Assembly (NCBI GenBank): GCA_949316495.1
Contig: OX439006.1
Span: 50,013,939-50,077,938, forward strand
DNA from: Amphiduros pacificus
Taxonomy: Eukaryota; Annelida; Polychaeta; Phyllodocida; Hesionidae
Direction of reading: 5' to 3'
Length of the DNA: 64,000 nt
Notes under the pieces: generated by a model
Seen by the model: the letters and a program-made list of their open reading frames with translations, nothing else
The model's database searches: none
Told to the model about the DNA's origin: nothing
Translations under genes and position numbers: made by a program
In this document: in pieces, positions 1 through 11,127 of the stretch
Numbering within the stretch: position 1 is the first letter of the stretch
Layout: each line of letters opens with the position of its first letter

Positions 1-1835
1 TTCCTCATTTCCACAAGTAACTGGTGGATTAGATATCAGGGGCTTTTGTATTGTAAGTTCTTGTAAGTTCATGTTCAATTCTCTTATCTTATATTCTTTA
101 TTTTTATCAATATTTTTCTCCTTGAGCTTTTCATCTGACCCGGCAAAAAGGAAATAGTGCTGATATCAAGACATTGAAACAAACGTTCATGGACGATAGG
201 AGAGATGTGTGATCCTGTTCCGTTTTCAAAGACTTTTATAGTAATTAATCTGCATTCACAAAAATATTCTAATCAGAATATCTGACATGTGCACTTGCCA
301 ACCACGTCTAAGAGCGTGAAAAACATCGGCAATCGATCAGTCAACTGAATGGCAGCTTGACAGCTGTCCACCGATTTTAAGTTTGCATGTTGTTAAGTTG
401 AATGTTGGCCGGTTTGCCTTCCTCCTTAGGTCCGTTTATGGCTGCACTATATCTGTAATAGAGCGAAACATTTCCTGTAACTTACTATCATATTCACACT
501 CTTAACCAATTCTGAAGCTTAAACTTACGCTATTGTAAGAATATTAAAGAGACTGCTTTTAAGAAAATATGATAATGTAAATATGCACATTTTCGTGATT
601 GGTTCACCACATCGCCCCCTGGTGGAGTTGGCTTGATGATGTGAGTTTGGGAGAATTAGAGGTCAGCTGACTTCCACGAGGGCCTTATATGGAGTTGGGC
701 AAATATCCAACCCAGATTATGCATTAGTATAATCTTGACAGTATACACGGGTTTTCCAATGAGGAAGTTATGCAACTCATTTATATTTTATACTTACCTT
801 ATGAAATTGAGGCAGTTCATTTAAAATTATACAGACAGATAAATATTCGTATGGAAATAATAAAATATTCTGACATTCTCCAGCTTGAATAAGGGTAAGT
901 TACACAACTTTCTCACTATTATTGTTATCTGAAATGTTTTTGTAGTTTGTGGTGCAGGATAAATGGTCCATTATTGCGGATATATTTTAATGTCATAATT
1001 CAAATTATTTTTGCACTAAAATGTACTCCTAATATCTTCCTGATCTGCAGTTATGGTTTTGGCAATCCCTCCAATCCCAACCGGCTACTATAATACCCAC
1101 TCAATTTGAGTTATATCCCATAATAGTAACAAAACTTAAGATATCTGCTCTCTATACAAGTATATTATTTGCTTAGACATTGTTGCGAATTTAAACTGTA
1201 TAGGATTTGATTGGACTGTGAGGGTGGGGTGTTGCAGGGTGGTAACTGGGAAAGTGAGCTAAAAATAGGGGTACATGACGTGTACTCCCCTTAAGAGGAA
1301 TCAAGCACTTTCCCAACCAACATTCGGCCATCTTGATTTCTGTTATGAGTGAACTCATTGAGTACATATCAACACATTAACTCCCTATGAAACTAACATC
1401 CTACCGGACTACTTTCCATATGAATTCTCCAGAAAATTGTGCACCACTCCAGTAACTGATTTTCTTTGACTTATTACAATTCTGTTTTATGAGCTCGAGT
1501 TAAATATATAAAATGTGTATGGACATTTTATGACACACCTCATATTCACTATAAATAACTACATACTAACCTTATATACCTACCTACAGAGAATCAACTA
1601 GGAAATGGTTAGATCTAAATGAGAGATGTGTTATAGATATCTATTTCTTTTGATCTATTTGCATTACTATTGATATCATCTTAGACATACATATTTTTGA
1701 AAAATTTTACTCTACAAATTTAACTTTGACTGTTGTGTGAAATAACTGAATATCCCTTTATAAAAATAACTTGATCAAGTGATAAAGATGTTGACTATTT
1801 ATGTGATTTACCAGTGAGAAGGTCAAATCATACTA
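1..1835. other. Intergenic AT-rich stretch, no gene seen
   Basis: I see no coding region in this stretch. It holds a possible relic of a small TIR element at about 305-372 (related to the 55.5 kb copy) and a CTCF-like motif at 611-625. The remainder is unremarkable AT-rich DNA. Confidence 0.5.
611..625 (-). promoter_or_regulatory. CTCF-like motif
   Basis: On the minus strand this reads CCACCAGGGGGCG, which fits the core consensus known for the insulator protein CTCF. A single motif can occur by chance or inside a repeat, and nothing nearby shows that it is used. Confidence 0.25.
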
Positions 1836-1839
1836 ATCA

Positions 1840-2130
1840 ACATGGCTCAGTGGGTAAGACATCTGTCTCCCATGCTAAAGATCTTGGGTTCGATTCCCAC
1901 CGGGAACAATATATTTTTTTTTTATTCATGCTGAAACTGAAATCTTCATTTTGAAGTTTTATTTTCGCAACATGCACATCAGAACATATAGAATTGAAAC
2001 ACTTTTTATTTTGATAGAAATTATAAAAAATAATGACAATACAATAAACAAAGGTGAAATCTTCAAAGGTGAAATCTTCTTGCTGGGGTCTTTTTAGAGC
2101 AGAATGAAAGTCAGAACACATAAAATGTGT
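1840..2130 (+). repeat. tRNA-headed SINE-like repeat, copy A
   Basis: The head at about 1842-1908 is tRNA-like: an A-box-like TGGCTCAGTGGGTAAG and a B-box GGTTCGATTCC. The acceptor arms do not pair, so it is not a working tRNA gene. The tail carries two loose units starting GAAATCTTC with CAGAACATATAGAATTG. The same head and tail recur at 2368-2860, which marks a repeat family. Confidence 0.55.
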
Positions 2131-2245
2131 TTTTTCTTTTGTTTTTTCTTTTTTATTTTCTTTTGTTTTTTCTTTTGTTTTTTCTTTTTTTTTTCACTTT
2201 TGTTTTTTCTTTTTTTCTTCTTTTGTTTTTTCTTTTATTTTTTAT
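2131..2245. repeat. Low-complexity T-rich tract
   Basis: An irregular array of TTTTCTTTTG-type units forms a pyrimidine-rich simple repeat behind the SINE-like copy at 1840. Confidence 0.7.
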
Positions 2246-2367
2246 TGGCAAATGGAGAAAATACAAAAAATTAAAATAAAATGTCTTTATAAGCAAAGAA
2301 ATGGAACAATTTAAATCTTCATACAATGCTGTGACTCCAAATTTTCTACAGTACTGACACAGGGTGA

Positions 2368-2860
2368 TACATGGCTCAGTGGTTAAGATGTCTGTCTTCT
2401 ATGCTAAAGGTCCAGGGTTCGAATCCTGGTTGGGAAAAGTATTATTTTCATGCTGAAGGTGAAATCTTAATATTGGGGTTCTGTTTGAGTGATATGTACT
2501 TCAGGAAACATAAATTGATTTGTCTATTGCAAATGCAGAAGAAGATAAAATAATAGAAATGATTTGATACCCCCCAAAAAAGTGAAATCTTTATATTGGA
2601 GTTCTTATTGAGCAATTTGCATATCAGAAGAATATAATTTTTATTATTGTATTTTGCAAACATAGACAATATGAATAATACTGACTTTATATAGTGAACA
2701 AATATAAAATCTTCATACTGGGGTAATATTTGAGCAATATGCATGTCAGAACATATAGAATTGAATATGTTTTTTGCCAACATAGAAAATATAAAAAATA
2801 GTAATTATATGCAGAAAACAAATATGAAATCTTCATATTCCAATTTTATTTCAGTTTTGA
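2368..2860 (+). repeat. tRNA-headed SINE-like repeat, copy B, with tandem tail
   Basis: A tRNA-like head at about 2371-2437 has A-box TGGCTCAGTGGTTAAG and B-box GGTTCGAATCC. It is followed by about three diverged tail units of roughly 125 bp, starting near 2455, 2580 and 2703, plus a stub near 2823. Each unit starts GAAATCTT.ATATTGG and contains a GAGCAAT.TGCATATCAGAA-like segment. A tandemly expanded tail is odd for a SINE. Confidence 0.55.
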
Positions 2861-4404
2861 AAAAAACGAATTATAACATGGATCCAATTTCAAGAATTTA
2901 TTATAGACTTTAAACTTCGAGTAAGTTGATCAAGAGGCCAACCTCGAGCATCTCTGAATAAATCCAGTGTGATGCAATAGTTCCCAATGTTTCAGCATTA
3001 TAATGTGTCTCACAGGTCTGATGATATGCTTTGACCTTCTCTCATGGCAGGATTGCTCACTCAACATTTCACCTGGATCCACATTTAAAAATAAACCTGG
3101 ACTGTTCCTATCTAAGGTGTTGTTACAATTCATCAACACTTAAAACATACCTGCAAACAATGCTCATTCTTAAATACATTCAATCAGATTGGTATAATAT
3201 ATATTCCAAAACAATTTTCAAGATCTTCAAAATGTGTAGTTGTCAATATTTGACCATATCAGTCACTGACAGGATGGAAATCAACAGGTCACATGTCACC
3301 TGTATGTGCATTTCTCTGTTGTCCAGTGAGATCAGCCAACAATGCATGTACTCATATGTGCAAAGATCACCTCTTGGAAATGGTGTTGATACCTCTAAAA
3401 TAGTTCTCTAGTTTCACAGTTGTTTAAACACTACTAACAATGTAGAATTAGAATTTCTATATTTGAAATAAATTCAAATATTGCAATCATTATTTTAATT
3501 GTCAAATAAAACCACAATTTGAATAAGAAACATGTGTAGTAATAATGCTCAGATCTGTGTACAGTGATTTGCCCACTATTTTTGACATGTGAAAGTGACT
3601 ACACACCCCACTAGTCTGAGTACTAATCTCAGTAAGCAAGTGTTCCCAGCAGGACGCCAGCTCATATTTTTAATCTCTACCAAGGTACCCTTACCTGAGA
3701 CTTTCCTCTTTTTGTCAGGTATGTTGGCTTAAGGGAAAAACACGTAATGTGTAGCAAAAATAAACTAGTGGTGCAATAGTGTTTATACAGTGAAGAAGTG
3801 TTCTTGTGTTGTGTTTTAACATCTTGTGAAGTTTTCAGTCTAATTAATAACAGACATATCTATTTGTCACATAGATTCATTTTGTTTATGATGACCAAAT
3901 ATTTGTGACGAGAAAATATTAAATTGATAAATGATTGGCCTTTTTCTATTAAAGGAATGCTGCCATAACACTTTATTTCAAGCCTTCATAGTTTAGTTAC
4001 AAATGATTTAATCAAAAATGAAAATCATTAAGAATATTATGAAAATTATGTAGAATATACTTTTAGAAGTATTTCCCTACGACTATATATTAATATCACA
4101 TTATTCCTCTTATAAATTCAGTTTTCTGTTGTTGTTCATTTTGTTTTCAAATCTCTCAGTATGACTCATAAGGTATATGCCAGGCATTGTACTTGTCAAA
4201 TTATTCCAGGTTAATGCGTTCCTGTCCATAGGCTGACAGAAATCTAGCCATCTCTATTTACACGACGTTCTATTTACAGACTATGAATACTTAATCTAAT
4301 TGAGGAAAATAGTTTCTCCACTTAGCTGGAACATTTTCCTACTTCCGTCTCAAAGTAATTCTTGAATGTAATATATTCATTAAGTTCTTGGTTTAATCCA
4401 ATGG
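2861..4404. other. Intergenic, no gene seen
   Basis: AT-rich sequence. Short open frames here lack any recognisable domain or coding-like composition, and I see no convincing repeat boundary. Confidence 0.45.
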
Positions 4405-4740
4405 TGAAATAGCTTTGAAACTTCCAGAACATGTCAAAATGAAATCCGCTCCTACATGGAAAAACCATGGAAATCGCTATATTGAAATGGCGACAAGCTG
4501 TGACCCGTGTAAATACAGCTATTTTCCAAGGACAGTGACTGACTGGAATAATCTTCCCCCTCAATTAACCACATTGGAACCAGGTAGCTGGACATCCTTC
4601 AGGAACTCCCTGGCCAGAGTATAAAGGTTGGCAAATCAAGCAGCTGGTGTGTACCAGCTGCACCCCTTAGTGCAACCTTGCACTCTTGGCGGGATGCCAA
4701 TAGGTTTAACCGAGTAAACTTATAGATGTAGATGTACAGA
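4405..4740 (+). mobile_element. 3' end of a non-LTR retrotransposon (LINE), 5'-truncated
   Basis: The translation from about 4405 to 4621 ends with YFPRTVTDWNNLPP followed by a SWTSFRNSLARV-like tail. This is the typical C-terminus of CR1/L2/Jockey-group reverse-transcriptase proteins. A short 3' UTR follows, with GGCGGGATGCCAATAGG and an AGATGT-type tail near 4725. Nothing upstream of about 4400 matches the rest of an RT, so the copy is strongly 5'-truncated. Confidence 0.6.
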
Positions 4741-4964
4741 GTTCTAAAAGATTCAGGATGAATGAAACCAATGATGTATCTTCTCGTGTATATCTAACTC
4801 AGATTGGAAGACAGTCCACAGTAACCTGCTTGGGTCGATATTAATCAGTTTGACACAATAGTTCAATGCCAAACTGCACATGAAAGAGCCCAGCTCTGCT
4901 TCAGAGGCAAAATGTGATGCTCTTCTTGGGAGTGTTAGAATGTATTTACAAAATATATTGTATA

Positions 4965-5150
4965 CAGTCAAGCCCCGCCAGTCCGTCATGGTCTGTCACA
5001 CATAATTCTGCCGGTTTCACGAGTCTGACGGTTTGATGAAACGGACATCAAATGAATACAAATAAAGAAAGATTAGAATGGTTGCAGCCAAATCACTGTC
5101 GGTAATTGATATGCCGGATTATCGGGGGACGGTCCGGCGAGGTCTGACTG
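4965..5150. mobile_element. Tigger/pogo-like MITE (186 bp)
   Basis: The left end CAGTCAAGCCCCGCCAGTCC matches the reverse complement of the right end, which reads CAGTCAGACCTCGCCGGACC. Both ends abut TA, giving a 2-bp target duplication at 4963-4964 and 5151-5152. CAGT-starting ends with CCTCGCC and a TA target are typical of Tc1/mariner-pogo (Tigger) elements. It has no coding capacity, so it is non-autonomous. Confidence 0.7.
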
Positions 5151-5152
5151 TA

Positions 5153-5489
5153 CCTGTTAAAGGAGATTTATCAATTTGCAGGCTTGTTCAGAATCTCATA
5201 AAATCACTGACCCACACTTCAGAGTCAAATGTGAGTATGGGTCTGACTACTGTCAAATACATGGAGATAGGGTTAAACAGTAAAACCTGTTCACAAAGAA
5301 CTTCGCAAAGAGAACCTATATTTGATTGTCTTATTGTGCAAAGTCCAGACAGCTTCTTTTACTTTATAGTCTCTTGTAAACATAATTCCTGATAAATGTA
5401 TTTCTCTACTATCTCAGTAGGTCTTCTCCAAACATGAATGAGGTGTTTTATATTCCTGATTTTTATCACACAACTGAGTATTGATCTTT
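5153..5489. other. Gap between MITE and LINE relic, nothing recognised
   Basis: No domain, RNA gene or repeat boundary was recognised in this stretch. Confidence 0.4.
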
Positions 5490-6208
5490 TGCAACCCTTG
5501 TTTTAATTCAGATGAGTAAATCATCAGCAAAAATTAAGCATCTAGTCTTCTGATGTCAAAGGAGAATCACACTTTGTCTTGAGGATGTCATTTATACCAA
5601 GTTTAATCAAGTAAGGACTTATGGTGTGTCCTAATTTTAGTCCCTTTTAATTTGGGAAAGAATCTGGAAATTTAATGCAGGTTATGGCATTGGTGTACAT
5701 ATTTTGCCATCCATCCTGAGCTGATTAAGAAACAGAAGGCTCTCATGCCACATACTGTCAAGGGCTGTATTAAAATTCATAAAACATCATAAGATCCTTT
5801 ATGCACGATTTTTGATGAGACCCCTTGAAATGACAGTTTTTTGTCATACTATATCATGTTTTGAAGTCTATTTTTTAAACATTTGTTGAAAATCTGCCTT
5901 TTCAACTTTTAATACTTGTGCCATTTCAGGTCTTCCATTTTTGTTAGTGCCTGTTTCTATTCTAATTGCCAATTTCAAATCTAGGGTACACAGTCTTTGC
6001 ACTGATTCTATTTTGTCAATATCTTTTTTGAGGTAAGGGTTCCACACACTTGATGCATAATTTAAATGAGGGTGTGCAATTAAAGGTATTGTATGCTGCC
6101 TCTGATATATCTCCTGGGCACATATTGAAATTTCTTTCTTTCAATTACTTGATTTGCTTTGTGACAATGTTGTTGATATGTTGATCCCATTTCATATCTG
6201 TTTGAAGC
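5490..6208 (-). mobile_element. Decayed LINE reverse-transcriptase relic
   Basis: On the minus strand, fragments resemble LINE RT. There is an ALDSMWHESLLFLNQL-like block near 5700-5790, a NFCADDLLI-like catalytic block near 5490-5560 and a KWDQHINNIVTKANQ-like C-terminal block near 6130-6200. The frame is interrupted many times, so this is an old copy. The TTAA-flanked MITE at 6209-6567 is inserted at its edge. Confidence 0.5.
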
Positions 6209-6567
6209 TTAAGGTCTATAATCCACAATCAGTTTGAAGCATCGGGAGAGAACTTCGTGTGGTCTCGTATATTTACGTAACTGCCTTCGGCTCTGCATGC
6301 TCTGGGGGATTCCAGGATGAGAGTGAGGCTATGACGTCAGTGGGGGGTATTTCTCATACAGCACACATGGTTTCCAGCTGCAATAACTGAGTCGAACCCG
6401 TTTTAACGGTAGTTAAAACGGGTTCAATTTAAATAATAAAAGTTTAAGACTAGCTGGTTAAGTTTACTTTTTCTGTGCTAAATTAACAAATAACATGACT
6501 TTGAACACATTTAAGCCAAAAAAACATAAGTCTGTCCCAGTGTTTCATTGTGGATTATAGACCTTAA
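6209..6567. mobile_element. TTAA-flanked MITE, copy 1
   Basis: The 351-bp core (6213-6563) starts GGTCTATAATCCACAAT and ends with the exact reverse complement. TTAA flanks it on both sides (6209-6212, 6564-6567), the target duplication known for piggyBac-type transposons. A perfect inner inverted repeat of GAACCCGTTTTAA type sits near 6393-6425. A near-identical 350-bp copy lies at 53484-53833. It has no coding capacity. Confidence 0.85.
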
Positions 6568-6579
6568 CTCCTTGATACG

Positions 6580-7240
6580 GATTATGTTAAAAATATTGCA
6601 GGATGGGCCCATATAATGTATATTTCCAAGTATCAAGAGCTTGGTTATTTTCTTGCTGTTCAGGTTACAGCATTTCTGAAAATTGGTATCCATTTGCCAC
6701 TCATTCCTCAAGTGTATTCTGGTCATCTTGCAATTTTTATGCATCGTCATTTTAGGAAAAATAGTGGCCCCTGAACAGTTCCACATTATGCTCCTGATCT
6801 CACATGCACAGGGCCTGACTCTGCCACATCAATAACTACCCCCTTCTTCAGTTTGTAAACCAGTTTTTTTTATTCATGAACCAACCTGACCTGAGATTCT
6901 GTTAAACTCAAGATTATGATTGGGTAATTCATGACAGACTGTATCAAAGGCTTTACTAAATAGAACGAGCATGTCAGCATATCCCCTTCATCTCAAGCCT
7001 AAATATATCCTGTAAAGTTGTGATAAACTGTGTTTTACATAACTGACTAGCTCTGAAAATTATTGTAAAGTTTAGTCTCTGATTTCTTGGTTCCTGTCAT
7101 TCAATTGGGCGATAAGGATCTTTAATTTCATTGGCATGAAGGTCATGCATGTGACATTTAATTGTGCCATTATCTCCTTTATTATATAGTGATACATGCA
7201 TGCATGCAAGTGTGGCCTTTCCATTGATTTCTGTTAACAC
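6580..7240 (-). mobile_element. Second decayed LINE relic
   Basis: On the minus strand near 6900-6970 the translation gives a LVLFSKAFDTVCHE-like block, the usual RT motif A region (FSKAFD). Flanking sequence at 7000-7140 is RT-like but broken. This may be the same old element as 5490-6208 or a separate one. Confidence 0.4.
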
Positions 7241-7741
7241 CAAAACAAAACCAATTCTTCTTGGATGGATGGATACTTTATTTACTTACTGTTCTCCAAT
7301 CACCACTCCCTTGCAAGCCCAGATAGATAGGTGATCTGGGGGAGATGCTGTGGAACATGCAGGGGTAATTCTGTTACAACCAAAGAAAGGTTTGGTGGGC
7401 TTGATAGAGTTCTCCGATCGAGTTGAACCCGTTTAAATGGGTTCAACTCTGTTTAAACGGGTTTGACTTGGTTTGTGCAATGGGTGACTGATGTCAAAGG
7501 TATATATTTTCTTTATTTCATATCCCCAAAAGAGTAATCAATCTTTTTGGGAGACTTTAGATACAATTATACACATATGAATTACCACTGAAACCTTAGT
7601 CTCGTTACTACAAACCCTGGGCTAGTAAATAAGGTACATGTATCTGTCCATCCAGGCATGAGAAACCATGATGTAGTGATTGATGAGAACAGAAATCAAT
7701 GCAAAAGCACACTAGCCAAGAAAAAACCATGAAATATACTT
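7241..7741. other. Intergenic stretch with a GAACCCGTTTAAA-type palindrome
   Basis: No gene seen. At about 7424-7470 two inverted arms (TTGAACCCGTTTAAA and TTTAAACGGG) echo the inner palindrome of the TTAA-flanked MITEs, so a relic of a related element is possible. Confidence 0.4.
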
Positions 7742-8063
7742 ACCATTCTGGGCCATGGGCCGTGGCGCAGTTGGTTAGACTGCCAGCTTACTAGCTCCAG
7801 TCCCCCTGTGGTGATCCAAAGGTTGTGGGTTCGATCCCTGGCTGTGCAGAGATCGAACTCATGATACCATTTCCCATATGAGCTGAGACCTGTGCCTAAT
7901 CCCCTGTCCTTGTAAATCTGTGACCGGGTAGGCTGTGATGTCAAGGACCTGCAACATGACAATTCAGTGAGGCAACACTACCTCTGCTACAACTAGGTCT
8001 CATCACGAAATGAGTGAAATAATGTTGAAAGTGATGAAAAACCCAAAACAAACAAACCATTCT
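7742..8063 (+). mobile_element. Full-length tRNA-derived SINE with target duplication
   Basis: The 306-bp body (7750-8055) starts with a tRNA-like head: A-box TGGCGCAGTTGG and B-box GGTTCGATCCC. A conserved body follows, and it ends in a CAAACAAAC-type tail. ACCATTCT flanks both ends (7742-7749 and 8056-8063), a target-site duplication. Related copies lie at 59436-59745 (minus, full), 58048-58205 (internally shortened) and 37836-38335 (mosaic). Confidence 0.85.
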
Positions 8064-8502
8064 AGAAATCAGATATGGCCAGAAATTTGTCAATCTTGCC
8101 ATACTTTGCGAATAAAATTTAATGGCAAGCTTAAGTATATTTCGTTATAATTGATACTAGATTCTGACGCATGGTGATATTTGTACCTATTCCAGTGGTA
8201 TTCTGTTAAGTTGTCATGGCACAAATCCATATCATTCACTTCCTTAAGATTATTTCATACATTGAGTTGGCGATATGCAGCTGCTGCCATAGCAACAATA
8301 TATAAAAAAACGTGTTGTCTCACCTAAGCACAGATGCTTTTTGGTCATTTAAATGAACAAATCTATGGGGGCAGCAGGATAAGATAACAATACAAATACT
8401 TGATAACAATATTAAAGCAATACCTTATATTCAATTATTCAATAGCATTCCCAGCTATTTCCATCACTTAAATATTGAATATTTCGTTTTTTAGATACAG
8501 GC
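8064..8502. other. Region just upstream of the TLR coding exon
   Basis: No coding signal. A pyrimidine run ending in TTTTTTAG at about 8487-8495, eight bases before the start codon, could be a splice acceptor placing an intron in the 5' UTR. Intron-split 5' UTRs are common for otherwise intronless TLR genes. I could not locate a promoter or first exon. Confidence 0.35.
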
Positions 8503-11127
8503 GTGCCACATGGAAGAAGGATGTGGCCTTTTAGCATGATGCTCTTCCAGATCCTCCTCCAGATCCTCTTCGTGGCTCTGTGTTGTGAGGTGGCACGGCT
8601 TGGGGAAGTCAATGGTTGTACATTAACCACAGACGGCGGCGGGGAGGTCAGGGCAGACTGCAGCGCCCTCTCTCTGCAGAAAATCCCATCTGGCCTCCCA
8701 GGCAATACTACCCAACTACTTCTGAACAACAATCAGCTGAAAGGCATCCTGCCACTCAGGGCTTTTTCCTTTGTACCGAATATCAAGCACCTGGACCTGT
8801 CACACAATAAACTCCAGGGATTTCATCAGGGCAGTTTTGAGGGACTCCGTCTTCTTGAATATCTCAATGTCAACTTCAACGAACTTTGTCCAGATTATCA
8901 GTCCTTTCCCAAGGGCACTTTCCTGCATATCCAAACTCTAAAAATATTTAAGTTTGTTGAGTTTTCTTGCTCAAGAATACCAGATGTTTTCAGTGAAATC
9001 CCAAAAGATCAATACCTCGAAAATCTTGTCAATATAAGGGAGTTATATTTGAGAGGAACAAACTTTTATTTTGGAAAAGCGTTCAAAAGTATGAAAGCTC
9101 TTTGGAAACTTGACATCAGCCAACATCTTCCTTTTGAAACGAAACTGACAGAAAAAACATTTGAAGTGTTCAGGGGATCTGGGATATCACATCTGACTCT
9201 TCGAAACGCAAGAATCTGGCATATGAACTCTGATACCTTTGTTCACTTCACAGACCTAACCACTTTGAACCTGGCATGTAACAATCATATGTCACTCAGC
9301 AATGCATTAAATGCCGTCAATAACTTGCCCACACGTTCACTGGAAACCCTCATCCTTGATGGTCTCAATAGCAACATTTTCAGTGGCTTCTCGCAAATTT
9401 CATATAGTAACCTCTGTCAAAATTACAATGTCACCAATTCATTGAAACGATTGTCGTTAAGGGGAATAAAACTAGGGTCAATAGACGTTGAGATTCTCAA
9501 CCAAACGTGTATGCCCAAAATTGAGTATCTCGCTATTGGGTTCAATTTCATATTTTCTTTCCCTAATGCATACAAATATGTCAAAAATCAGACACAATTT
9601 GTAACAAATCTACAAACGATAGATGTGGCCTACTATGGCCACTTGGCTGATGGTGGTCATTTTCTTGAAAAATTCTGTATTAGTGATGTAGATACTGAGG
9701 AATTCTTTTATCCTAACCCGGTTTTACCTTCATTGCCGCCCGGCGCTATTGAGAGACGTGAAGGGTATGCTGACCGGTACCTGCCTAGGTCCGTCCAGTA
9801 CGTCCACGCGCAGTACGCAGCCTTCTCCACCTACTGTAGATCTCCTGGGTCTGGCAAAATTGTTGATGCAAGCAACAATGTGAGATTCATTAATGTATCC
9901 CATGTGCGAGCTGGAGACGTCTCTTCGTGTACTCTTCGTTATTTTCCTGCCCTTCAGGCAGCCGATGTCAGCTTCTCTAATGTAAAAGAAATATCAGATG
10001 ATCTCTTAACTTATTCGCCGAACATTGATTGTTTGATTGCTAAGAACAACCACATTGGCTCTTTCAGAAACGATTTCAGTATCGCTTCCAAGTTACGCAA
10101 CATCCGGGTTCTCGATCTTTCTGGCAATGAATATCGATACTTCTCATTTAAAGATACCAAATACTTTCATGGTTTAGAAATACTAATATTGGCCAGAAAC
10201 CTTATGACACATGTCAATTTCAGTATCGAGGATCTCAACAATTTGCAACTATTGGATTTGAAGGAAAATAAGTTAACATCAATAGATGCTAATATATTGG
10301 TGGAATGGGATAATGTTGGAAAAAGACAAAATATTTCATTTGACCTTTCCCACAATCCGTTTACTTGCAGTTGTAGAAACTGGCACTTCATCCGGTGGTT
10401 GCTCACAACCCGTGTGTCCTTGATTGGCAGAAGTGACTTTCAGTGCATGATGAAAAACAAAACAACACCACTATACAGCATAGATGTAGATAAACAGATA
10501 AAGATGTGCTCTAAGGTTTCATATAAGTACAAGAAGCCTTTGATAGTATCCATACCACTGGTGTGTGTGGGAGCCACGCTGTTGCTGTTCTGTCTCAATC
10601 GCTTCAAGTGGCGTCTCAGATGGCAGTTCTACAAAGCTAAAAAGCGCATGCGAAGAATGGTGGCTGGGCAGGACGGTCTGGAGCTAACAGGGAATGACCT
10701 ACAGTATGATGCCTTCGTGGCCTATGACGAATCGGAGGACAGCGAGTGGGTGGAGGATGAACTGATGAAAAAGTTTGCAATTGACGAAGAAGGAAATTTC
10801 AAACTATGTATGAGCGCTAAAAACTTCACGCCTGGAGTGTCTATCGCTGAGAATATTGTTGACGCGATTGATAACAGCCGAAGGGTAATACTTGTTATCT
10901 CAAATGGCTTCTTACAGAACACGTGGTGTGAATTCGAGATGCAAATGGCTCTCACCAGAGGTCACCACATGCTGATCTTTTGTGTCATGGAGGACTTAAA
11001 TGTGGCCTTAATGTCATGTGTATTGCGAAGGCTTTTAAGATCTGTTGATTACATTGAGTGGTCAGAGACAGAAGATGGACAAAGCCTTTTTTGGAATAGA
11101 TTAAAGGACGAATTGACTGAAAAGTAA
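8503..11127 (+). CDS. Toll-like receptor, single coding exon
   Basis: This 874-residue protein is a type I membrane receptor of innate immunity or development. On ligand binding, TLRs recruit MyD88-type adaptors through the cytoplasmic TIR domain. Seen in order: a hydrophobic signal peptide (about residues 7-30); an N-terminal Cys-containing cap; leucine-rich repeats (LDLSHNKLQG near 96-105; LDLSGN, LDLKENKL towards 590); a single C-terminal cap with CSC (about 622) through to the membrane; one transmembrane helix (about 680-700); and TIR box 1 YDAFVAYDE (about 735). TIR box 2 reads KNFTPG, so the BB-loop proline is kept while the usual RD is changed. Box 3 is SLFWNRL near the end. The single cysteine cluster places it with the V-type (single cluster) TLRs. 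The first ATG is used because it leads directly into the signal peptide; Met7 is an alternative. The frame is intact. The subfamily and ligand cannot be told. Confidence 0.93.
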   Translation: MPHGRRMWPFSMMLFQILLQILFVALCCEVARLGEVNGCTLTTDGGGEVRADCSALSLQKIPSGLPGNTTQLLLNNNQLKGILPLRAFSFVPNIKHLDLSHNKLQGFHQGSFEGLRLLEYLNVNFNELCPDYQSFPKGTFLHIQTLKIFKFVEFSCSRIPDVFSEIPKDQYLENLVNIRELYLRGTNFYFGKAFKSMKALWKLDISQHLPFETKLTEKTFEVFRGSGISHLTLRNARIWHMNSDTFVHFTDLTTLNLACNNHMSLSNALNAVNNLPTRSLETLILDGLNSNIFSGFSQISYSNLCQNYNVTNSLKRLSLRGIKLGSIDVEILNQTCMPKIEYLAIGFNFIFSFPNAYKYVKNQTQFVTNLQTIDVAYYGHLADGGHFLEKFCISDVDTEEFFYPNPVLPSLPPGAIERREGYADRYLPRSVQYVHAQYAAFSTYCRSPGSGKIVDASNNVRFINVSHVRAGDVSSCTLRYFPALQAADVSFSNVKEISDDLLTYSPNIDCLIAKNNHIGSFRNDFSIASKLRNIRVLDLSGNEYRYFSFKDTKYFHGLEILILARNLMTHVNFSIEDLNNLQLLDLKENKLTSIDANILVEWDNVGKRQNISFDLSHNPFTCSCRNWHFIRWLLTTRVSLIGRSDFQCMMKNKTTPLYSIDVDKQIKMCSKVSYKYKKPLIVSIPLVCVGATLLLFCLNRFKWRLRWQFYKAKKRMRRMVAGQDGLELTGNDLQYDAFVAYDESEDSEWVEDELMKKFAIDEEGNFKLCMSAKNFTPGVSIAENIVDAIDNSRRVILVISNGFLQNTWCEFEMQMALTRGHHMLIFCVMEDLNVALMSCVLRRLLRSVDYIEWSETEDGQSLFWNRLKDELTEK

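Noticed and set aside
1842-1910. Possible tRNA gene
   Set aside because: A and B boxes are present, but the acceptor stem cannot pair, and the same head recurs at 2371 with a shared tail, which fits a SINE-like repeat.
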